A stretch of DNA of 64,000 bases from Bradysia coprophila (taxonomy: Eukaryota; Arthropoda; Insecta; Diptera; Sciaridae). Where the stretch lies: the NCBI RefSeq assembly GCF_014529535.1, contig NW_023503293.1, forward strand, positions 2,450,507 through 2,514,506. The letters run 5' to 3'. The stretch's first letter is position 1; the number at the start of each line of letters is the position of its first letter. Below, in pieces: positions 1 through 10,697 of this stretch. Position numbers and translations under genes: made by a program. The notes beneath the pieces are model-generated. The model did not search any database. It was not told the DNA's origin and saw only the letters and a list, made by a program, of their open reading frames with translations.

Positions 1-3000
1 AAATGAAAAATTTCAATGCAGAACCGCAACCAGAACCAATCGGATTAGATGAAAGTCCCGCTATATCGATTCCAAAGGCCAAGCCATCGGCCGACCCTCT
101 AGACATAACCAATGCTCAATTGATCGTTATTTCGTCCACACCCAATAAGCGAGCGAAAATCGTCGATAAAGTGGAAGAATCTCCAAAGCCCACGGCACCT
201 TCGTATTATGTCGATCACAACGGTATGTTAGCCAGCATTGACTCATTGCCGAAGGCCGGTCTATTCACGTCGGAGCTGATCGAGCAACGCCATGATGAAA
301 ACAGTGACAAAGCGATACACAAACAGAACCGGAAGAAACGCAACAAAGAGAAGCATCGCAATAAGCACGGCCCGGACAGTGACCGATCTTCATCCAAAGA
401 GCACAAAAAGAAGCGGAAAAAGAAGAGCCACGACGACATGGAAAATCCCAACCACACCAGACCTGACAATTCTGAGGGCATACCAAAGATCAAAATAAAG
501 GTTGAAAATATTCTTTAATTTCCGTTCGGGGAAAAAGTTTTGTTTTTAACTTAAAAAGTCTTTAACACAATTCAGTTTAAAGCACTACCTGCACCCGGCG
601 AAACTGCGGCGGAAGCGCATTTCTTCTATGTTTCTGCCAATATGATTCAATCGTCCAATAATAGATCTCGGCCAGAGCCAACCGTATCTAAGTCGTCAAC
701 TGTAAGTTTTATCGTTGTTAAACCATTGAATTCTAGCAAAATTTGTTTTTTTTTTTATACTTAATGTGTATGTAGATATACGCTTTTCAACATTGGTAGT
801 AGAATTGGTTTGAGTTTTTTTTTAATTAATTTTTTCTTTTTAAATGAAATTCATTTGCTAGCATGAATTCTATATTTGAGCAGAAACAAATTTCATGGTT
901 TATGGAATAGATATGGGTCTCATGCATGATAGTATCTTTTGCAATAAAAGCATTGGTTTCAGCATCGAGCTGTTTGTACTTCTCATTACAAGGGATTCTT
1001 TTGAGAAACAGCCAACCGAAATCGGACGTATTTTCAAGTGGAATTTTTTATAAGTTGCCAGAAAGGTATTCGACCCTAGAAGCTAAAACCACTTCCAAAA
1101 AAAATTTTCTAAGCTTGTGTGGCTAGTGTGAGGTGATCAAAAACAGAAAACATGCACTTTTCTTATGGAAATGTCTTCAGTTACACGAGCCGTACATGTT
1201 TGGTACAATTAAAAATTGGTTGTGTTTTAAACTCAAAAGTAAAAACATTGTGTGGGGTGCCAAATTGACACTGTCAATAGAAAGGTAATTTTATGTTGTT
1301 TCAGGGCAAGTAGAGTTTTACGGAAGTTTGATAGTATCTACGATGAAATATAAGCGTTTAAACATTTTAACTTCTCATGTTTCATCGTTGATGCTTTTCA
1401 ATCCCCATAAGCGAGGGGTGGATAAACTAAAAAAAACAAGGTTCGAAGCCATCGAAAACAAAAACAAAAACTTTTAAAAACAAAAATAAACAGAAAAAAC
1501 AATAAAAAACAAAAAAACAGAAAAAACTAAAATAAACAACAAAAAACGGTCAAAAAACTAGAAAACTAATCAAAAAAAGAAGAAAAAATAGAAAAACAAC
1601 ACAAAAAACCAAAAAAAACAACCCAGAGCCATCATTTTTTTGGTTTAAAACCAAAAAAAAATTTAAGAAAACAATAACTAAAAAATAAACAAAAAACCCG
1701 AAATAAAACCAAAGAAAGTGAATGTTTTTTTGTTTAATTTTTGTTTAAAAACAGAAAAAAACAAGAAAAAACATAAAAAACAAGAAAACATTTGTTTAAA
1801 AAAAAAACAAGGTTCAAACAAAATTTACGTTTATCCACCCCTCGCCCATAAGACTCTATTCGCCCTGAAACGAATTGAAATTACCTTTATGTAACTCAGC
1901 ATCATAATGTTCGAAAATTGCGAACTTTAGATGCCTCTGTTGCATAAAACGTTGTATGAATCTCGGTGTAACAGTTATTTATACAACCGAGTGATAAATT
2001 CTTTTTTGGGCACAAGATGTGAAGGTCGAGGCCGTAGGTCGAGTGTGACAATACACATCGTGTGCCTAAAAAAGCATTTATCATCGAGTTGTATACAACG
2101 TTTTTCGCAATAACGGCAACGGAAATTCCTACTTTTTGTCACTTGTTTTGAAAAATACTTTATTAGGCTCATGATGTGTATTATGACACACGGCCTTCGG
2201 CCTCATAATTACACATCTCGAGCCTAATGAAGTACTTTGCGCTCGATGTCATAAATAACTATTCTAATGGCATCCCTACACGACTATGTTCGTTTCGTGT
2301 AACTCGAGAAATTTCTAAACGAAAAGTATAAGTTTTCAGTCTATTTCTGAAAACTTCAATTTACTTATTTTTCGTTGGAACTTTGAGCAAAACATTGTGC
2401 TACACCATGACAAAATTGTAATGTTCAAAATTTTTCTTCTCACGTAATTTATGAAGATTCTCTCACGAAAATAACTTTATCTGCATCTCGAGTCTTCATA
2501 ATTATTGTAAAATTGAAACATGTACTGAAAACCTTTTTTTTGAAACTACGATATAAAATCAACCGAAGGTTTCGCGGCTATCACATGACAATGTTTTGTT
2601 CTAAATATAATTTTGCATCGATTAAAAATAATATCGACATATCTGCAGTGTTCAGTCATTTAAGCATGAATTTTAAAACCAATAAGACCCTGTTTTCCCC
2701 GGAAGTACATGCAATTACCTTTCTAATGCCCCCCACATGACCATGTACGGCTCGCGTGACTGGAGAAATTTCTGTAAGAAAAGTGCAAAATAACGGTTTT
2801 TGATCACCTCCCACTAGCTACAAACGCTTCGAAGAATTTTTTTGAAAGTGGTTTTGGCTTCTAGGGTCGAATACCTTTCTGGGCGCATACAAAAAAATCA
2901 ATTGGAAAATGCGTCCGCTTTCGGTAGGCTGTTTTTCAAAAGAATCCCTCTACTTCCGTTTAGCAACCATTCAGAAATTCATTTTTCTGTCAGTGTCTTA

Positions 3001-6000
3001 TCCAAACATCATTTATGTGCTTTGTGTATAGAAATAATTGATTTTATAAAAGCCAATGAAAAAAAAAATCTTTAACCATTTTTCACTTCCGTTTTCCAAT
3101 CATACATTTAGAGGGATTCTTTTGAAAAACAGCCCACCGAAATGGGGCGCATTTTCCTGTGGATTTTTTTTATATGTGCCTAGAAAAGTCCACTGGAAAA
3201 TGCGTCCGATTTCGGTAGGATGTTTTAAAAAAAGAATCCTTCCAATTCTTTTGACGGCTTAGAGAGTGTTGTACATACCTACCGTAACATTTCTTTTCAT
3301 TTTTTTCTACGCTTCAAATAAATAAGGATTCAAAGTTAATCGTTCCAAATGACAGAGTGACACTCTCTGGCACCCTTGTTTGCGGGTATGCTTTCTTGGC
3401 AGATAGTTTACATGAAATTTGTTCTATGATACACGAGCTGCCTTACCATGTCGGAATAATTTGTTAACTTAAGTCTTTACAATAAAAATAGAACTACAAT
3501 CTCGTGTACCTAAAATTGATCTTATTATCCGACCTTCTTATAAGATTTTCCGTAGTAGCAGCAGTTTTTATATCGAACATTGCCTGAGGCTCGACGCAAA
3601 TGCTTAAGTATTGTCACTGACAATCTGACGAAGTGTAGAAGTCTCAGCTAAAACGGAAATAATTGAAGTACAACTAGGATCTTGAAAATAGTTGTAACTT
3701 TGTAGGATTAGGTAATTTTAGATTTCTTACAGTCACAGACTGCCGAAAGCATGCAACTCTTAAAAATTTGACATTTACAAAGATTCGAATGTTAGGCCAG
3801 ATGTTGCATTTCAATTATAATATATGTGACACATAGTATGTGTGCTATTTGAATACTTATACTTAATGCGAAAAGAGTTTTATGGGGTGACACTTCGAAT
3901 GCTAAACCTCAGAATAGTTTTCAAGTCCAAACCATTCTTTTGTGCCCGTGTCGCATTTCATTTTATTGTGTGTTGTGTACAGACATAATTTCCTCAGATG
4001 AAACAAATGTAAAAGAGGAAATTGTTTTACTAGAACGTGCAGACATTTCGGGCATCATTGAATTGTCCCAAAGCTCTTCATACACGCCTCAACGCATTGC
4101 TTTCTCATGAAAAAAAAAACACAGCCACAACCACCCACCGACAAAATTGTTAATTTGTTCTTTACCATTAAAGGATGAAAAATCGGTCTTGTTTAAGAAG
4201 TGAATGCATTATCCGATTGGAACGATAAATTTTGTATTTGGAATGAGCAGCTACACAAAGTTTTGAACTCAAGCCTTTTATCATCTTTACCTTCATTTGA
4301 GACTAAGCCAAAATTATCTACACTCAGTGGCAATAATGTGGTGCTAATACGATTTCATGTAGCCATCGCTGGTTTTTATTTGACCCTGCTTGGCTATGAA
4401 AATTCTATGGAATGCCTTTTCTACAATATTGTCTGTTACAAAAAAAAAGGTTTTTCTGTTTTTAATTGTTTTATTTTGTTTTTAGATAATTTTTAAAAGC
4501 CAAAGCGTAGTGAATGTAACTGTAGTTTTAACGATTCTTCAAAAAAAGTGTTTTTTGTTACGTTGCAAGAAAATAAACAAACCACATTTTCAACGAATTC
4601 ATGTTATTCAATCCACGTTATAATGCATTTGGGGTGTGCGGTGCGATGGTTCTGGGGTCGGAACGGAAAGGATACACAAAAGTTGCCTTCCCTTGATGCC
4701 AAAAATTTATTAGGGGCGCATCAAAACTCAAAAATTTGACTTCATCGATAAAAAAAAAAATTATAATAAATTTTTGACATCCGATCCCTGAATCATCGAA
4801 CACCCCTAATATAATACTACCTATATAAACGTAAAAGTTGTAAGATTTTTAATGCATATGGATTGAATAAGGAGAATTGGATTGTAATTTTAACATCTTA
4901 TTTTTCCTCGACTGTATGTCTGCATTTAAATTAGAACAGAATTGATAATTAAAATTTACCGAATTATTTTGGAACATAGCATTTGCTGGAACAGAAACAG
5001 TACATAACGAAATTGATAAATGATCTGATAGATAGAAATATCAAATTAGGAGGGAATGCGTCGACATTTTTTTTTTTTCAAACTCGAATCGAACTCAATT
5101 TAACCTAAATTTCAAAAAGACAGGTCCCTGTAGCCCAAAGAAAACCGAAACGTTACTCGATGCGAAACCGTCTCGTTTTTTTTATCGAAAAATTGATTTA
5201 TATCGGTCTCGGGTAAGTAAATACTTAAGAGGGCAGACTAGGTGTGAAGTAGGCTATATATTGAAAAATTGGTTTTAAAATTAATGTAGACCATTTAATG
5301 AAAATCTGTTCCAGCAATTAGATGAGCAATATGTTTATCTATCTCTAAAAAATGAAAAACGATTTACAATAAGCAACAGTTGGAAGAAAACCGATTTCCA
5401 AAATATGAACGTCGCTTAAAGTTAGGCTATGCAATATTTTTTTGGAAATCGGTTTTCTTCCAACTGTTGCTTATTGTAAATCGTTTTTCATTTTTTAGAG
5501 ATAGATAAACATATTGCTCATCTAATTGCTGGAACAGATTTTCATTAAATGGTCTACATTAATTTTAAAACCAATTTTTCAATATATAGCCTACTTCACA
5601 CCTAGTCTGCCCTCTTAAGACGAATCAACACGACGCTAAATTATAGCCTAAATTTGTGCGCATAAATAATATATTTTCGATTATAACTTCGTATATCCGC
5701 TTCCTTTCATCAAAAATGTATCATTTTTGCGCACAAATTTAGGCTACATTTTAATGTTGTGTTGATTCGTCTTCAAAGCAATGGACCCATTGTAAATTTG
5801 TAGCCTACATTAAGGCGGTAAGATATTCATTTCTTGATGATTTGAACTAAAATCTTTCTTCGAAAAAGTAAAACCATTGAAGCACCCAAAAATGTGTTAC
5901 TTTTAAAGGAAAAATTGGTTTGTGGGTGAAAAATTATCCCACTTGGAGAAACCTTTGCAAATTGTGCAAAATCTATGTAATCTGCACAGGTTTCTCCAAG

Positions 6001-7583
6001 TGGGTTAAGTTAAAAACGAATATTTTTTCGCCTAAATTTGCAAAGGGTTCATCGCTCTGAAAGGTATGTGGTAATGGTATAGTATACGTTCTTTGAGGAA
6101 CTTTGAATTCCAACATTTGAAGACAAGAAAGAGTGACGTTGGAATCCGCAAGTTAAACATTTGTTCGACATATTATTTCTCAACATTAAATTTTTAAGAA
6201 CAATTCAATGTTAAAAATATGTCGTGATGGTCATCTTCGACCATGATGATTTGATTATTTAATCGAATTGAGCGGACCAGTCAGTAAAAATGCGTGCTTA
6301 AAAAATGAACCCAGCAACACCCTTACTAAGAATCGGTTATTCTAACAAAATTACGAATTGGCTGCCTAATATTTTTGATTTAAAGCCATTTCAAGAAGAA
6401 AAATTGATTTAAAAAAATGTCGTTATCCGTGAAGTTCCTGCTACATGTTACATTTATCGCGGCTGTACATGGCTACTGTCAAAATCGGATCGATTTAGGA
6501 TCGTACTTTGTACTTTATTTTAGATTTATACCATAGAACCATTCTTTTGATTAGATTAGAGTTTCGCAAAACATCAATTTTTTTGTTACGACGTCAGTAT
6601 TAGTGATATCATCGTTTTTTAGTGATACTTGGACTTAGCCATTCAAAAAAATATTTTTCAAAATTTAAACTTAGCCAAAAGTCAGAACGCAGAATGTTTT
6701 TATGATAAAATGGCCTTAAGTGTGATCTAAATTAGCCAAAACATTTTTTTAATAAAAAGGATCACCCAATTATCCTCTCGCATCGTAAGCGTCTTAAATT
6801 AAAGAAAGTCCAAAAAATTGTGGTTTCATTTATTAAGGAAAAGATTTGGAAGAGATAATTTAGTAGATAAAACTGATAGAAAGCCTTCCATGGAAAAATA
6901 AAATAAAACAGACTAACAGTGAGTTATAAAATATTGGATGGGAGAGCATAATTTGTTGCACGAAAATGAAAACTCTCTTGCATGCCAAATATCCGAAAGT
7001 TGTATCCCATTTTACTTCTTTCAATTTTTTCCCTTGTGTACAATAGTCACATAGCCAACAAAAACGTGCTGCATCGCCGATGAAGCCATTGCCAAAACCG
7101 AAAACACCACCCCCATTACAAAAACCGAAACCGGCAGCAACATTACCTCAACCAGTGGTTCGCACAAGACGATTATCGGTTTTTCATCCAAAGTTCCAAA
7201 AAGCCTATGCAAATCGCAGTAACAACATATCACCCAGAGCAGTGACGCCATCGACTCCGAATCAATCAATTAAATGTGATGTTTGCCACAATTTGGGCAC
7301 ATTGAACGACGTTGTGAGGTGAGTGGACCTAGCATGCAGACGAATAACGATAAGTTATAAATGATTGAAAACATGTTTTCTCCTGTTCAGATGTGACGAG
7401 TGCAAAAAGAACTTTCATTTCCACTGTCTGGATCCGCCTGTTAAAAAGACGCCGAAAAGGAGAGGTTATTCGTGGCATTGTGCTAATTGTGATCCAACGG
7501 TAGAAACTTTGTTGTTTGTGATCATTTTACGATCAATCTAAATAATTTCTTTTTTCTTTCAACAGGATGTTGAGTCTAATTGA
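1..7583 (+). CDS. PHF14: PHF14-like PHD-finger protein, 3' part of gene (5' end outside window)
   Basis: Exons read as 1-500 (frame from base 3), 576-701, 7047-7318, 7391-7499 and 7566-7583, all joining in one open frame that ends at TGA 7581-7583. The first exon encodes a lysine/arginine-rich linker (KKRKKK runs), then proline-rich sequence (KPLPKPKTPPPLQKPK), then a C-terminal PHD finger split over two exons: C-D-V-C, then C-D-E-C, F-H-F-H-C-L-D-P-P and W-H-C-A-N-C, the Cys4-His-Cys3 order. The LDPPVKKTPK turn is characteristic of the last PHD finger of PHF14, a nuclear chromatin reader of histone H3 (family knowledge). The donor after base 500 (GTTGAA) is weak, but it keeps the frame and avoids the TAA at 516-518. 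A poly(A) signal follows at 7697. The 6.3-kb intron holds nested mobile DNA. The N-terminal PHD-zinc knuckle-PHD module must lie upstream of the window. Family call is confident; the exact splice after exon 1 is less so. Confidence 0.85.
991..2949. mobile_element. TIR/foldback element with about 260-bp imperfect inverted ends
   Basis: The left end AGGGATTCTTTTGAGAAACA is mirrored at 2949. Similarity of the arms continues inward for roughly 260 bases with scattered mismatches: both contain CGACCCTAGAAGC and GAGGTGATCAAAAAC, in opposite orientation. There is no transposase-like reading frame, so the element is nonautonomous. The flanks (CATTACA left, CTACTTC right) show no clear target duplication. 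The interior includes further palindromes around 1975-2220, one with a GGCCTTCGGCC centre, and a nested insertion at 1412-1844. Confidence 0.7.
1412..1844. mobile_element. hAT-like MITE nested in the TIR element, A-rich interior
   Basis: Terminal inverted repeats CGAGGGGTGGATAAAC (left) and its complement (right end at 1844) are flanked by an exact 8-bp direct repeat CCCATAAG at 1404-1411 and 1845-1852. Eight-base duplication and a GGGG-containing terminus are hAT hallmarks. The interior is almost entirely AACAAAAAAC-type low-complexity sequence with no coding frame. Confidence 0.8.
3112..3240. mobile_element. 129-bp palindromic derivative of the 991-2949 element
   Basis: It begins AGGGATTCTTTTGAAAAACA and ends with the near complement. 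The arms carry the same ACCGAAAT..GG..GCATTTTCC block as the ends of the larger element, so it is probably an internal-deletion derivative of the same family. No target duplication is certain. Confidence 0.65.
5224..5619. repeat. Inverted repeat with 179-bp, apparently identical arms and 38-base loop
   Basis: The left arm 5224-5402 starts CTTAAGAGGGCAGACTAGG. The right arm 5441-5619 is its reverse complement with no mismatch found on reading both strands. Lying in a transcribed intron on the + strand, it would fold into a long perfect RNA hairpin. It has no open frame. It may be a MITE or a hairpin-RNA locus. Confidence 0.8.
5618..5772. repeat. Second inverted repeat abutting the 179-bp hairpin
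   Basis: The arms AGACGAATCAACACGACGCT (5618 onward, about 45 bases) and the complementary block ending GATTCGTCT at 5772 differ by a few bases. The central 65 bases are AT-rich. It shares its left edge with the right edge of the previous hairpin, so the two may be one composite unit. Confidence 0.65.
5938..6004. repeat. Short hairpin, CCCACTTGGAGAAACCT arms
   Basis: CCCACTTGGAGAAACCT at 5938 is matched by AGGTTTCTCCAAGTGGG ending at 6004, with about 33 bases between. It is part of the hairpin cluster in the PHF14-like intron. Confidence 0.6.
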
Positions 7584-7696
7584 CTATAATTACGTTTGTA
7601 ATCAATGGAACCAGACGTTGTACGTACGGGATTATTGATCTTTAAATTATTTTCGTAAAACTAGTGAATTTGACTATAACATTTATTTATTTTTAC

Positions 7697-7702
7697 AATA
7701 AA
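7697..7702 (+). terminator. poly(A) signal of the PHF14-like gene
   Basis: AATAAA about 115 bases after the PHF14-like stop codon, on the same strand. No other coding signal follows closely. Confidence 0.6.
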
Positions 7703-8450
7703 GTTCAAACACACGTAAAATATGGTTTCTTCTTAAATTCCCTTAACTGTAACTTACAGTATGTAAGTCATGGGTCTTACACCAACAAATCACTAGAAAA
7801 AGTTTGTCACAAAATGTTTCCAGTCAACGCACTTCACGTAAAATTGATCATGATCGACAGCTGCCAAATAAAGTGCTATTTTGTATGAAATGTTTTTTTA
7901 CAGTGTTTTACAGTAGAATGTTTTTCTAAGAAATATAACGTCCCAAGTTCACCCAAGCTTCATAAAAATTGGGTAGTTACGGTATTCGATGCCCGTAACG
8001 ACAATGTACACAATCATTAGCGCTGATGACGTCACTCATAAGGTTGCCAGGTTGTGTACGAAGAAAGAAGACAAAGGAGACTATGAAAACACGTGGTTGC
8101 AAAGTTCTACAGCTGCTAGACATTCATAGATGGCGCCAATAAGAGCGAAGAACTCGTGAATGATGACAGCCCAGTACACTCAACAGTGGATCACGCAATT
8201 CACGCATACAACCTTCGGCATAATAATCGTCATCGCTAGTGCGCAAAAGTGACGTTTGGATAAATGAAGATCACACTACGTTCATTAAATCTTGTTGCTA
8301 ACTTGGGCCTAAATTGGAATTTTGCGCATACTATGTGTTGTCAACCTCGTCGTCGCTTCGGGTTCACAATTTTCACATCTATTACGCAACATTTCCATTT
8401 AGGCACATGTTAGCAAAAAAGCTATTCGTTACCGTATAAGATACTGATTA

Positions 8451-8606
8451 ATATGACAGATGAATTTTCATTAACTGTTAAGATCTGCACCGGTTTAGCA
8501 TCTTATAGACATAGTTTTCACTATTTTCGAAGAAGATGGTGATGGCTTTTTGTCGTATAAGGAATTTATAGCTATTATGAAAGACAGATTACATCGAGGA
8601 TTTTAG
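8451..8606 (+). pseudogene. MICU-family EF-hand fragment, frameshifted and stopped
   Basis: One frame reads TDEFSLTVKICTG and, after a shift of frame near 8505-8515, another reads IVFTIFEEDGDGFLSYKEF followed by IAIMKDRLHRGF and TAG at 8604-8606. The D-G-D-G-F-L-S-Y-K-E-F core is an EF-hand calcium loop. The KDRLHRGF continuation is what the second EF-hand of mitochondrial calcium uptake (MICU) proteins looks like (family knowledge). The frame break, the stop and the absence of flanking coding exons argue for a decayed exon or retrocopy rather than a working gene. An unrelated EF-hand origin cannot be fully excluded. Confidence 0.55.
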
Positions 8607-8822
8607 GGAAAACCCTGAATGAGTCATTGGATGTTATCGCACGTTTGATAGTGGGAAAAAAAGAAGAAACTTCCAGTTTATTTATTGTTATTTCGCTAAA
8701 GAGGATCTGTTATTTGTACTTTTTTTGCTTCTACGAACAATTGAAACAATAATACTTTTCACGCCATATACGAAAAAGTGAATTGTAATTTTGTCTTCAA
8801 CGATTACTTACAAACTTGTCGA

Positions 8823-8917
8823 CTCAATAGCGCAGTGTGTAAGTCGTTAGCCTCACACTGAATTATTGTGTTGGAAGTTCGTGAGTTCGAAATCGCTGAC
8901 ACGTTCAAGAAAAAAAA
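8823..8917 (+). mobile_element. tRNA-derived SINE or retroposed tRNA with 17-bp target duplications
   Basis: A box A-like TAGCGCAGTGTGTAAG and a box B-like GAGTTCGAAATC lie at polymerase III spacing, followed by an A-rich tail (AAGAAAAAAAA). The unit is bracketed by an exact direct repeat ACTTACAAACTTGTCGA at 8806-8822 and 8918-8934. The cloverleaf stems pair poorly, so it is not a working tRNA. The long duplication and A tail indicate LINE-driven retroposition. Confidence 0.75.
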
Positions 8918-9189
8918 ACTTACAAACTTGTCGAAGAACACTAAACTTGTGTTTTGTAAAGAATGTCTTACAAATAGGCTGAATCGGCATATAGTTAGTT
9001 GGTCAGATTGAGTGGAAAATCTTCAGAGCGATAAATTGTTCTACGTTTGGACCACGGCAGAGTAAAACCGTAAAACACAATATAATTATCACATCGGGTG
9101 ACAAAAACAAACCCATTTCGTAACTTGTTGCATAAATAACTATAAAATACAACTCTACTTTAAAACGATTATTTATTACGAATAGTGTA

Positions 9190-9195
9190 TTTATT
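9190..9195 (-). terminator. poly(A) signal of the RNase L-like gene
   Basis: AATAAA on the minus strand, about 20 bases beyond the stop codon of the minus-strand gene ending at 9214. Confidence 0.6.
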
Positions 9196-9213
9196 CACTT
9201 AGGTTAAGGCATT

Positions 9214-10697
9214 TTATGCTATTACTGGGGCAGTACATAGCATGTTTGGGAGGGGGAAATGTGTAAAGAAATATTTAAACTTTTCTTTTTGTTTTTTAAA
9301 ATGTAGCAGTTTTTGGGGTTGATAGATGCTGAGTTGTGTAATTTCCTTATATTTACTAAAGTCATCGCTACAACCTTCAGCAACGCATTTCAATTGGTGA
9401 ACAAAAGTGATTAGTGCCGTAAATCTTGCTGCCCATTGAAAAATAGTAATGTCATTAATGACATCATTCCATGCTCCACGTTCATCTCTATGATCTTTGT
9501 GCGCCAACTGAAATTAGATTACAAGATCATTCAAACGTCGAAATATGTTATAAGAAGCCAAGATACCTTGTTTCGGACTGTTCTTATCAAGCCGAATGCA
9601 TTATCCTCTATATTCGGATTTTCTTGGTCCAATTCCACCTTAACATCTGGCTCAAGCTTACTTTGCCACCATTTGAATGTATTGTCCGCTCGAAGAAATT
9701 TTAATAGATTTGGTTTTTGAACTCCATTATCCCTTTCCACCCATTTGCAAAAATTTGAAAATAAAAGTGATCGTTCATTAGATGAGTAAAATGTGGGACT
9801 TTTTAGAGCGTCTGACAAAGTCATTTTGTTCTCTTTCAACAGCTCGATTAAAAACATTAAAGCATATCTTTGCTGTACACACGTTAATAAAGATTTAACG
9901 TTGGCAATAACAGCTCTATGTTCTTGACAATTCGTTATAATTTGGTTTAAAATAACTGCGCATTCTGCAACATTTCTTTGAATTTCTTCTATGCAAGTCG
10001 TCTGTTTAGCGTTCTCTAAGTTACAAACTTTCAACATTTTATTTGAAGTTAATGCAATGTGGTTTGGGTTCTCTGAAAATTTAAGAACCAATCTTTTATG
10101 GTGCAAGTAATTTACCGCCGATAAGAATTGTCTAGGGTATTCCGTACATAATAAATCATTATTGTAGCCTTGTAGATGTAAGAAAATATTTTCCTTATGG
10201 CGCTCAAAAACAGCCAAAAGTCGCTGAGGAGGTTCCGACTTCTGAATCATTTGCACAAAGAAATTTGTATTTTTCAACTTTTTGTAACATTTCAGTTCCG
10301 CTTCCGCAGACTTTCTATCGCCATAATCCTTCAAAGTAACTTTTTGCTTTTCTCCTGGAAGCATGCCTGAGCTGCTAGTACCTGATCGTGTTTTACATAA
10401 ATACTCTTCATTTATTTCAAAATAGTTCTTAATTTCAGCATCAATCTTTTTACTATCCTGATGTTGTTTCATTAAATGAACGTCACTTTCATTGTCTAAC
10501 ACCGAATTGTGCATCACACTGTTTTCTGCATCCGAAATTGACAATTGAGATAATTTTTCTTGGTTCGCATCATTTTTATCAATCTTTCTGCTAATTGCTG
10601 CTGGGGAATTATCACTGTTTATGTTTATGCTGAATCCCTTGCCGGTGTTTTTATTTTTACCATTCTTTCGACGACGCGAATGGTTCTGGTTAGGCAT
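9214..10697 (-). CDS. RNase L/IRE1-like protein: pseudokinase plus KEN-type nuclease domain, no sensor
   Basis: Two exons, 10697-9567 and 9507-9214, are joined across a 59-base intron (GTATCT..TTTCAG) and give 474 residues. Residues 1-90 are basic and low complexity (SRRRKNGKNKN), with no signal peptide, membrane segment or ankyrin repeats. Residues about 95-300 resemble the IRE1/RNase L kinase fold: VTLKDYG (K123) and AEAEL (E134) in the N-lobe, then QFLSAVNYLHHKRLVL. The HRD motif is LKF (205-207) and DFG is CNL (225-227), so phosphotransfer looks lost. Residues 299-319 (KSPTFYSSNERSLLF) match the HPFFWS helix before the KEN domain. The splice creates IRTVRNKLAH: R375 and H380 have the spacing of the catalytic Arg and His of RNase L and IRE1. 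Expected role (inference): cytosolic RNA cleavage after dimerisation. A diverged Ire1 copy is the main alternative. Start chosen as the first ATG of the frame. Confidence 0.75.

Larger units (their letters stand above)
702..7046. other. 6.3-kb intron of the PHF14-like gene, made largely of repeats
   Basis: The stretch carries a GT donor at 702 and an AG acceptor at 7045-7046. Within it are a TIR element (991-2949) with a nested hAT-like insertion (1412-1844), a short derivative (3112-3240) and a block of hairpins (5224-6004). The parts at 3241-5223 and 6005-7046 show no convincing exon or repeat to my reading. Confidence 0.7.
7584..9213. other. Intergenic stretch between PHF14-like and RNase L-like genes
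   Basis: It contains a MICU-type EF-hand pseudogene fragment (8451-8606) and a tRNA-derived SINE (8823-8917). The rest shows no supported gene. Confidence 0.6.

Noticed and set aside
8521-8606. A working EF-hand exon
   Set aside because: Frame breaks upstream, TAG directly after the helix, and no neighbouring exons.
8823-8917. Functional tRNA gene
   Set aside because: Acceptor and T-arm stems do not pair well, and flanking duplications with an A tail show retroposition.
9214-9507. Short minus-strand frame as a separate gene
   Set aside because: It begins at TTG directly after a good acceptor and continues the RNase L-like frame in phase, completing the catalytic motif; it is that gene's last exon.
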